This document shows, piece after piece, positions 1-10,700 of a stretch of 64,000 nucleotides of DNA. A program made the translations under genes and the position numbers. The notes beneath the pieces were generated by a model. That model was not told the origin of the DNA. It did not search any database and saw only the letters and a program-made list of their open reading frames with translations. The DNA is from Gorsachius magnificus (taxonomy: Eukaryota; Chordata; Aves; Pelecaniformes; Ardeidae), in contig CM067081.1 in the NCBI GenBank assembly GCA_034008185.1, positions 29,758,806 to 29,822,805 on the forward strand. The letters are read 5' to 3'. Positions within the stretch are counted from its first letter, which is position 1. Every line of letters starts with the position of its first letter.

Positions 1-1633
1 TGATTTGGCATGTGCTCCCTTGGGTGACTGGCACAAGTTGATAAGCACTCAGCATGATGGAAGCTGTGTACATTTTACTGAGGGCAGGCAATTGTTGCTC
101 TCCAAGTAATTCCCTTCATTCAGAGGCTGCCTGGTGTATCAGTCGTTCTTCCTCTAAATGAGAAGCAAAACTGTGGAGTCCTGTGTGAATGCTAATGAGG
201 TGTATAGGATAACGAAATGTGTCTTGGAGCCTCTGTTTTGAAATAACGCCTAGCGCACTGTGCTGTCAGTAGTGAAACCCTTCAAATCTGTAACCACAAT
301 TCAGAAATAGCATGTATTAGTGTCACTTATTACAAGAGTAGTGAATATATTTTTTTTTTAAACCCGTCATGTTCAGATTCCTGCAACACATCTGAAACAG
401 ACTGGACACATGAAGTTACTGAGTGACGGTATTTGGCCTACTGCTTTGTTTTTAAGCTTCAGGAATAAAAAAAAATACCTTCAGACACAGGCTTTCTTAA
501 AGCCTTGCTTGTATGCAAGTGTCTGTGCTTGTAATGTAGAAGTTGTAAAAAGGATGTGGTTCGTATCGTGTTGGGGTTTTTTTAATTCTTGTTTTGATGT
601 AATCTACTGGAAATTATGTTTCCCATTCATATTACTCCGAAGTGTATTTTGGGAGACAACAGGCTTCAAAAGAACCATTACTGTTGGTAGAAAAGTGAAA
701 AATGTTCTGTTTACTGATGTATTCTGCTTGAAGACAGGCTTAGCAGTCAATGAAGGGCTGGCTCATGTGTGTGTTTGTGTGGTTTTTAAGACTCATGCAA
801 CTTTTTTGACAGCACCGCCAGCCAAATGTCTATTTCAGCGACACGGTTCTGAACCAGTGGGAGATGTTTGGCTCTGTGATCTTACTCTGGATAAGCAAGC
901 TTGTTATAACAGCTTGCCCTGTGAAATTACCTTGCTGCAAACTTGAGAATTTAATTCATTTGAATGTTTTAGTTGAAAGTGTCACTTTTGTATTTTTGCT
1001 TTCCAGCTGCCTTCCTGAGAGATGAGGTGTAACTTTTATTTATAATGTGCTGGGGGAGGGGGACGACTTGCACTGGGAACATGACAGCCGGACACAATTC
1101 TAGATGTTTGTATTCATTCCTTTTCTGCTTGTATCTTCTGAGAGCCATGTAGAAATACCTAATGTGCCTGTATTGTGAATATGGTTTTCTTAGCTGCTGT
1201 TCACCATGAGGAGAGGAATTCTCTGGTTTTGTTTTATAGGTGGGGAGCAGAGACGGGGAAATATTCCTGCCAGCTAGCCTTAGACACCTGATGGAGACTA
1301 TGCTTCTGTAATCAATAGAAAGGTAATGCTCAACACTGTTCCCTGGAGGTACTCTTTGCTTTCATTTGAGAGATCCAGGGAGACTAGAAGCTGGGAAGCC
1401 CAAGTAATCTGAAGCCAGGCAGTGATACTCCAGAGGACTTGCATAAGGCGGTAAAACTAGTCAGTCAAAATACAAATATGCTGCGTCTCAGTCCTGGGGA
1501 CATGCATTTTCTGTCTCTAGATAATTTAGAACAAGCTAAAGAGAAGAGTAGAAGTGAAAGGATTCGTGTGATGCTTTTGCCTGTCAGAGTTACTGTTGTA
1601 AATCGTGTGTGCTTCATCTTCCTCTTCCCTCAG
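1..1633. other. Upstream flank or 5' UTR intron of SLC25A15; no gene recognised
   Basis: No exon with protein similarity could be recognised on either strand. The longest open frame (410-946, plus) has no recognisable domain and a composition typical of random AT-rich sequence. The stretch is not CpG-rich, so the SLC25A15 promoter is probably further upstream, outside the window, and this is probably intron before the ATG-bearing exon. That is inference. Confidence 0.4.
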
Positions 1634-1706
1634 GAGGCAAGTATCTCAACACCTGCCAGGAAACGGGAGACTTCATTCTGAAGTAACTGATAAACAAGTG
1701 TGAAGC
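1634..1706 (+). other. SLC25A15: Probable 5' UTR part of the first coding exon of SLC25A15
   Basis: A pyrimidine-rich stretch ending in CAG at 1631-1633 looks like a splice acceptor about 73 bases before the SLC25A15 ATG. This suggests that the ATG-bearing exon starts at 1634 and that one or more non-coding exons lie upstream. The exact exon edge is inferred; a transcript read would settle it. Confidence 0.45.
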
Positions 1707-1761
1707 ATGAGGATCAACTCTGCTCTTCAGGCTGCGATTGACCTCACAGCAGGAGCCGCAG
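1707..1761 (+). CDS. SLC25A15: SLC25A15 coding exon 1
   Basis: Encodes residues 1-18 plus one base of G19, beginning [16 protein letters not shown], the start of the first transmembrane helix. The donor is GTAATG at 1762. The exon joins in phase to the GT of exon 2. Confidence 0.93.
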
Positions 1762-4700
1762 GTAATGCTGGAGAGAACTTAATTGCACACAACTGCTGAG
1801 GGACAGTTTTAATATCTTTGACAAATGTAAAAGCAGTTTCCTGTTGCTATAAAAAGCCTTGCCTTCTGTATTTTAAGGATATGAAGGTAAAGCAGCTGAC
1901 CTCAGTCAATATTGTAACTGCATCACTATTGCTCTTCCATAGTGAAACCTCTGCCAAACAGTGAAGGTGTAACCCTTATTTCAGACTAATAATTTTCCAC
2001 AAGGAGGTTTAAGTTTCCATGTTAGTTCTCATGCTTACATGAGCTTAAGAATCAGTCACAAGTAGAGTTTTGGAATGAACTCAGACCGAGTGCGAGTGAT
2101 TTGAGGTGCTGCTTTTGTCACAGGAACCCTCTCTAATTGCATAGGGCAAGAGGCTATCTGAAGGGTTATTGGCTCAGACAACTTCCCAGTGTGAATCTTT
2201 GAAAGCTGGGAAGCTCAGTAGTAGGACTGATGATGATGATGAATTCACTTAACTAACTTTCACTTCGGTCTAGTCTGTACTATAAGGTTTGCTGGACCAG
2301 TTGTGGCAGTCACAAATGTGGAAACAGTTGCATTCTCTCGCCGACATGATGGGATGAATCGGTTTTTAACTCTACCAGGGCAAAGCGGTCTTTTTGGCAT
2401 TTCTAAGCTGACAATGTTTATACAGGAAAGGTGGAAGGAAAGATTTGTCTACTGTACTGTTGTAACCAGTTTAAACAATTTCATGTTTTTTCTTTCCTAT
2501 ATGATAGCTATAACATTCAGTCCTTTTATGAGAGTGTTAATGCTGTGAATATGACAGTATTAATGGCATTAAGTGCATTCAAGGGTAGTTATCTGAGGTC
2601 ATTTGTCAGAGTGGAATTAACCTTTGTGCAGTGAGAAGGCAAGGGGTGACAGATAACATGAGTCCAACGTGGCACCTTCATAAAGCATTTTGTCTGCCAC
2701 CGGTGAATACCTGCTTTGTTAGCTTTTGCAAAATATATTCTTGACTAGACAACACCCTCTTTCCCGGCAAGGGAAAGGGAAGTTTTTCTGCTATTATTCC
2801 TTCATTGTCTTAGAAGTAATATGTTTCTGTCAGTCTGTTCGTTCTCCTTGGGTTTTGGGTCCTCAGTAAAGAAAAGCTATTATATCTGCTCTGTTTCCCA
2901 AAGCAGCAACTTAATATCTGTGCAGTTCTTGATGGTTTTGCTGGCATTCCCAGGTGCTTAAATGGGAGGTGTGATTGCTTTCCTTCCTGGTACTTCAGCT
3001 CAGGAATGCTGCTGTTTGTTAGCATCAGGGCAGTAGAGCACTCTGGCTTAGGAAATTGTCTTTCTGAGTTGAAGCCTGGTGTGTGTCATCTTGGCTGCTA
3101 CAAGAGCTGGAAACTAGCATTAGCTTAGAAATCCATTGCTTGCTGATTCTGTTCCATGCCCACATTCAGGCTAACAGGGCATACACTTGAGGTTTGCCTG
3201 GTTTTTCACAGCAGAGCTTAGAGGATCTTAGAACTAATTGTGCTGTTTTCTTCTCTGGTATAGTTCTTCCTTCAGATAAGATGAAGCAATTCAGACCTTT
3301 TTCAACATGACTTCAGTAATCCTAAATCACTGTTCTTTTTCTTTGCTACTTTTGTTGTAATAGGTAGTTTTATTGTTTTGCTAGTATTTATTTTCTGTAT
3401 TCTTTCCACATACTTGCTTTGTATTGCCTGTGTTCATTGGTAGTGCTCGTTTCTTTTACATATGTTTCTGCACTGTTTGGGAAGTGTATTAAACTAGGCA
3501 CACGGCTAGTTCCTCCAGCAAATGCGCAACCTGGTTTTACCTTCCTCTCTAGATACAGTCTTCACTAGCTGATAAGTAATGACAGATTGGGGCAAGTAAA
3601 TTCTGAACAAGAATAAATAAGTCATTTAGCTGCCAGTGGGTCATAGTCCTTTGCCTAGGATCTGAGCAACCTCTGATCACTTCTCTGATTAAATAGGACT
3701 CTCTTCCCACCATTGCCATGTTATTATTAGGACCACATTTGTCTAAATGTTCAAGCAGGGTTGTTGACTTTTTTGTTTTTCTGGGTTGTTCTGTTTTTGT
3801 TGTCGTTGGTTTTTTAGACTCCTTACTGCTGGGTGGAAGAAATTTTTTATTATTTTTTTTTTTTTAAATTTTAGATATTAACTGGAACTCTTGGTCTTTA
3901 CCTCAAGACTTACAAAGTTAAGTTCATTGCTGTAGTTGACTGGGCTTCTTGTGCTACCTCCAGTGATAGTGTAAGGAGAGCCCTTTCTCTTTTTGGAAAC
4001 AGCCTTTCACAGTCAACTCCCAATTTTTCAGCTTTGCGCTCCCAAGACCATTCCTGGTTTCCTTGGGCATCTTCCAACAGCCACTATCTTACTACCTGTG
4101 GATGTTTCAGATCTACCTTTAGAAAAGAACCTAGCATTTGTCCTGTAGATTAATATCTACCTGACTTGCCTGCAGGTAGCATTGGCTGAGCCTTTCCAGC
4201 TCTGCTTTTCATCTGAGGCTCACAGGGATGTTAGTGGTCTTTTCTCCTTGGCTATCCCTCCCAAAGCAAGAAGCTAGTCACGCTTCCTTGCATGATTTGC
4301 TCTGAAGCTTTTAATGATCCATCTGGTTGAGAATGAAGGTTTATGGGAGCTAGGATCTTGAGTTCCTCTTAAAGACCTGAAGTATCTCTTTGCAGAGGAG
4401 CAACAACAATGTGACACAAATGTGTTTGCAAAGAGTAAAGTCGATTGAAAATCACCCTGGTTAAACAAACACTTGTGTACTCTTCTACTCCCCATTTAGA
4501 AGACAAATAACTAATCTTAATTGGATTCACACATTTGTTTCTATTTCAGTTTCTTTACATTATCTTCACTTAAAGATAATTATTTCAGTTGCATAGCTGA
4601 AAAAGTATCATCTTAACTTGCCCTCTTCAAGGTATATGCATGTCAACTGTGCTTTGGTTAAAGATCAGCTTCTGGTTTAGGATGGTTCTCTCACTAAAAA

Positions 4701-7700
4701 AGCAAAACCATAAAGTTTTATGTAAGGTACACCTATCATATGCTTCCTGTTAGGTATTGGCTCCCAATAGATCGCTGTCAATGTACGCTGATACCTCTTA
4801 CTGAAAAAGTGTAACGTTAGCTCTTTCTGCAGACTACTGAGTTGAGTTAGATCTTGTGGAAGAGCACTGCACAGTGGGCAAAGTGGCTATTGATAGCATT
4901 GATGGAAATACCTCACAAATTTTCAGGGTATTGACCTTGCAGTTCAGTTTGGAAAAGATAACATGTTGAGAAACTTTGCCCTTTTGCCCTTTTTCAGCTT
5001 ATCCTGGTCGCTTTCTTCCAGTATGTGGGAATAAATGTAAATAAGAATCATCTGGAGTTCTGAAGTAAAGAGCTTGAGTCTTTTGTTACCAATTTATCAC
5101 CAATTTTAGCACTCTCAGCAGTGTTCCTCCTGTCCCTGGGGGAATCTTTGTCTCACTTGATTGCAAATCTTCCTGGTTTTTGTTATTGTTGGAACGTAAA
5201 ATCAGATGGCTTCTGAACCACTGCATTAATGAGCAAAGGAAAATGTTGCTTAACTCATTAACACAAGTGACTTGATTGCAGAACAATACCTCTAATTCAG
5301 TACCTGTTTATGTCAGTGAACCGATTCATTTAGATGCTTGTTTTCAGTAAGGTAAAAAAATGGAGAATCAAGCTGTTACTGCTCTTATGTGTGGTGGTGG
5401 TTTTTTTTTTCCTTCGGGTAACTAAATTCACCACTAACAATTGATGCCATTGTGCTAAAATCAGCACAGTTGTCTTTTTTCCTGCAGAGAATTCTTTCAT
5501 CTTTGCTTCCTGCGTGATTTTCCTAATAGTGCTGTTTGTGTATAGGTATTTCAGCTGTGATAACCTTCAGCCACCCTCTTAACTTCCACTGCTTGCTTAG
5601 GTGGGACAGCATGCGTGGTGACCGGCCAGCCCTTCGACACCGCGAAGGTGAAGATGCAGACATTCCCCGACATGTACAAAGGAATTGTTGACTGTTTTGT
5701 GAAAACCTATAAGCAAGTGGGGTTTCGAGGCTTCTACAAGGGAACCACGCCAGCGCTCGTAGCCAACATTGCAGAGAACTCCGTTCTGTTCATGTGCTAT
5801 GGATTTTGCCAACAAATTGTGAGAAGAATTGTTGGAGTAGACAGGAAAACAAAGCTCAGGTTAGTAACAGAAATCTGTTTTGTATTTTAAAATAAATGAA
5901 TAAAAAGTCATGCAACTGTTACTTGCAAATGTGTATTGTCAGGGTGCAGCTGATGTCCCAGACCCCCCTCTGCCAGTATGCAGTGTAGTAAGCTTTGGAG
6001 TGTAGACCTTTGTGGTAGGATATGGTGCTGAACTACAACAGAGCCGTCTACTTGTCACTGCAGCTGGCTGGTTTAGATAATAGCAGTTTAATTGGAATAT
6101 TCAAGACCTGGAACATCTTACTAAAGGAAATGAGCATTGCAACACCTGAAAGTTGGTATTCCCTTGATTTCCAGGTTGTTCTGATTTTGTAGGGAGGTAG
6201 TGGTTCCTCTTACAGGGAGGCGTACTGAGGGGAAAGGATACTTCTAATATTGCCCTGCTTTTAAAATTAATTTATTTAAGTTTCAAAAGCTTGAATGTAA
6301 TGGTCGTTAGACCGAGGGTCTAATTTTGCACAGCGTGTTGTCAACAGTACTGGCAAGAAGTGGTTGCCTAAGGAATGAGAAAGAAGATAGAAAGTGTTTA
6401 ATATTTACTCTGAGTCCACTGCCAGGCTGCTTTTTAGTTCAGAGGATTTCTTGAGCCTGGTGTGATCCAGTCAGTGACTTTAAATCTCTTTTGAAGCACA
6501 TGTCCAGTCTCCCATCAAATTCTTCCAAGTTCCTTGCATCATCTGAAGTACGCTTTGGCGGGGGGTTCTGCAGGTGATAATCATTAATTCTGTAACTGGA
6601 AGAGGCAGTTGGTCCTTAGCCGCTGTCTCTATGCCACTTGAGGTTTTGTAGACCTCTATCCATTGCTCAGTGCCCCTTTCACCCGCCTAAGTCTTTTCCT
6701 AGGTGGAAGGATTCCAGCCCTCTTAGTCAGTGAGCACTTGGGAGCTGTTCCTTGCCTTTCTCTGAAACTCTTGTAATTCTAATGGACCTGGGTTTCAGCT
6801 CATAAGACCAGAGCAGTGCAGAGTATTCAGGGTGTGAACAAGTCGTGGATTTATGCACTGGCATAACGATCATAATCTCTTTCTAGCTAGGATGGCTTTT
6901 CTCCAGGTGCATCACTTTAGAGCTGTCGGTGGTCCAGCAGTCTCAGTGTGCCTTACTGTTACGCATTTCTCAAGGTATGTCTTCTGTGCAGCACTGAGAG
7001 TAGCTGCACCTTCTCCATCCTTGTGCCACCCCACAGTGTGTAAAAGACTTCTCATCCTGTCCTAACTCCTTTCAGAGAGTAATGCAAGGCTAATCACACT
7101 CAGCTTTTCATTAATAGCTTTGTTCTGCCTCTGTCATGTCTGTCTCCACATGGAAGTAGCTGAGGAGGCCATGATTCTGCATTTGAGATCTTTCACATGA
7201 CATGGGTAGCTACCTAAATGCAAGACAAGTATCTAGAAATGGCATTACATGAGGTGTTTTTCTGTCATATGTTAAGATGTGCTGTATCTTAAGACTGGGG
7301 CCTGCTATGAGGGAATATGAAATGATGAAGAGACATGTATTAATTGCTCTCTACTTCAATTCTCTTTCACTGTTTTCTGGCGGTTGAGAACTCTCAGCTG
7401 GGACAGAATTGTTTCCACCTTTTTATTGCTTTCTTAGATCAGGGACTTTCTGCTTGCTCAGCTTACAGACCCCTTATCTTTTTCTACCCACTAAAATGTA
7501 GGAGGTAGGCCTACCAACAGCATGCTTTGCTTCTTAACCATCTTTTGTGATCCTTCTGGGAGGTAGACCACAGTCTTGCAGAGGTCCTAGGATCATCTCT
7601 TCAAGTGACTCGACAGCATGTTTAGGGTGTATGTAGGGGAGGTAGCGCAGGAAGCTTTCAAACACTGTACATAGATGTATTACTCCACATCTTCAGATTG

Positions 7701-10700
7701 GGATACAGAATGGGAATGTAATTTGAATATGTAGCAATAGCAAGTGCCTCTGACCCCTTACCCTTCTTTCCTTGGTCAGATACTGGTACTTTTCAGATCT
7801 AGGATAGCTGTTTAATTAATTGTTGATTAAAGAGCAAACAGTGTGACTGCATGGCTGTACTAGGCCAAAACACTGAAGGATTTAAGTTTACTTGAGAGAT
7901 TTCTCCCTTGGTCTCTTCATCTGGATCATTATGGGGGCATCTGATGAGGTGCCTGTATCGACACGTTCTGCAGTGGTGCCCTGAGTACATGTGGTCTGTC
8001 CAGGGAGTCTCTACCTATTCTCATTGTGGAAGAGTCAAGAAGCCTTTGTAGTGTGCTGTAGGGCAGGGAAGAACCCCTGATGAGGTGGTTATCCTCCAGA
8101 CATGACAAGTAAAGAACTATGATTACCTTCGTCGCCTCTGCTGTTTAAAAACTGTCATACTGTCTTAGCCTGAAGAAGAAAATGTGTGAAGTCACAAACT
8201 GAGGTGAACCTGACCATTTTTCTTGCCCATATCTCAGCAATTGCTTGTCACTTTTTCATTATTTTATAGTGTTTGAGATTTCTCAAAACCAGCTATAACA
8301 GTTTGGTTTTGCTTTAAGTTACCTTTTCAGTAATGCATTTAAATGGCTTGGAAATAAACTTGCCTAGCCTGTCTGTGTTTAGGGATACCCTGGTCAGTGC
8401 CTTGCAAAACAGTTACAAGGACAGTTACAGAACAATTTCTCCAGTTAAAGGAATACGTGCCACTGATGCACGAGTCGAAAAGAAAACAAATGGAGAGGGC
8501 AATGCTAAATTCCATTTATCTTTTAACATCCATTTAGTCCAACCAAACTGATTTCATTCCATGCTAAAGTCTAAACTGAGACAACCAAATGGAAAGAGAA
8601 GTGCTAAATTCCATTTGTCTTTAAATGCCCAGGTAGTCCAACCAAACTGATTTTGTTCCATGCCAAAGTCTAAACTGAGAGAACTATTATCCTTGTTCAC
8701 CTCAGTTTGACTTTCTCAGTACGTGACCAGTCATCTTCAGCAGGTTATTTTCTTTGGGGGGGGGGGGGGGGGGGAAGATAAATGCCTTTTATAGAAGAAG
8801 CAGCAGTGTAAGCGTAGAGGATTCTTGCTCCTGTGCTGTGTGACTAAAACTCTCCCACCCAGAAAAAATACTGAATTAGGCATTTTGAGCTGAGAGGGGA
8901 CTTGAACAGGATTCAAGCATTATCACTTCTGCAATGAGGTTTGCTATATTAAAGACCAAAGTGTAAACAGTGGGTGTAGTTAAATTTTTGTATGTAGAAT
9001 TAAACATCAACAGGCAAAAGTAAAAAATATCTGAATTATGGCTAAATCTAGTCCTTTATATACATGTGTCAGAATTCTTTTCAAGTCTGGGTCTTTTTTC
9101 TCCCCTGAAGGAGAAAGGATCTTGTGCACCCTTCAGAGGATAGTTTTAAGGCACCTCTTCCATATTTTCTTATCCTAATGTGTAACCTTATTGCTTTGCT
9201 CTAGCTCCTAGCTTAATGACTGCAGGGCTCAACCACATACTGTATTTTTAACTCTGCTTTCCTCTGTCTTGAGCTTTATGGCGTTGCACCTCGCAGCCCT
9301 GTTAACCCAAGCTTTGTGTGCTGCAAGAGGGTTGTGCAATCAATGTTGCCGTTTACTGCATATTATTCAGTCGCCGCTCTGCAGCCAGTCACTGATTTCT
9401 TCCACTTTTGACAGTTCTTGTCACTGCCATATCTGAACATATCACAAGCTTTGCTTCATGTCACAACTTTGGTTCCATGATGCTTCTGTAAGGTGAAAAG
9501 TTGTAACTTTCATCCCTGATACTGTAGGTGTATAAAACTGCTGGGCACAGGGCAAACATCTCCCTTGTATGGAAGGAATTTCTGTGCAGCAGTGAGGTGA
9601 GTCTCCACTGTGCTGACTCCCCAGGTTCTGAAAGAAGAGAGAAGCTCCACTTGTTCTGTGCTATTGTGCAGCTCCTGTCCAACACACCGATGTCTGTAGG
9701 AGCCCGTTTAAAGTGTATCATAAGGCAGGGCCTTTTGAGTCCTGGCAGTTTTGCAGCCCAGACTTTGCGATATGTGTAATACCACCACAAAGCAAGTCCC
9801 AGTTTTGGAATATTGTGAGTCAATGCAGATTACAGTGGTGTGGCTTATGTTTGTCTCCGCACTATCCCAGATCCACGAGGTTGCATTCATGGCAGCACAT
9901 CCATAGAAAGATTATAGTGGTCTGTTGTGCCTTGGTTTCAGATTTCTAGCATCTTCCACTGAAAACCTGTATTAATACTGGTAAGGTGAATTTGAGAGCG
10001 CTGACATCTATATGAGGTGACTATTGCTCCTGTGTTCTTAGAGGAAGTAACTAGTACCCAAAAGTTGCCCAGTAAAATAAGTCTATGGAAATTCTTATAA
10101 AAGCGAAGAAGAGGAAGAGTTGATAGTGTTTATTCTGCTGCAATCACTAAAGTATAGCAGGAAGGGTAAAAGTTGCAATGTATCTTCTCAGCTGTCAAAA
10201 GGATGTATTTGAGTTGTATATGAAGACGGGTTGAGCTACGTTTTTCATCTCCCTAGTTCAAGTAACTGCTCTTTTCCTTTGAGACTCTCTTTCCCCAAGA
10301 CTGTCCATCAGGTTTTTTAGATACTTAAGAGTACAGGTTCAGGAAGCCGATTGCTGGTGCAGTGGCTCTGCTGCACTGAAGGTCAGTGCCCAAATACCTT
10401 CTGCGGTTTCTCTCTTGCAGTGATCTGCAGAACGCTGCTGCGGGATCCTTCGCCTCTGCCTTTGCCACCCTTGTCCTCTGTCCCACAGAGCTGGTGAAGT
10501 GCCGGCTGCAGGCCATGCATGAAATGCAGTTGTCAGGAAAGATAATCCAGGGACACAAGTAAGTATACACCCTGCCTAGTATCATAGAATCATATATCGT
10601 ATCTCTGATCCCCTTTTATGGGCATTTATTGTTTTTAATTCTGCATTGGCTCAGCATCACATCTGTAGTGCACTGTTAACCAGAAATGAGTTGTGGCTGG

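Noticed and set aside
410..946. 178-codon plus-strand open frame near the window start
   Set aside because: No recognisable domain, low-complexity hydrophobic composition, no splice context linking it to SLC25A15.
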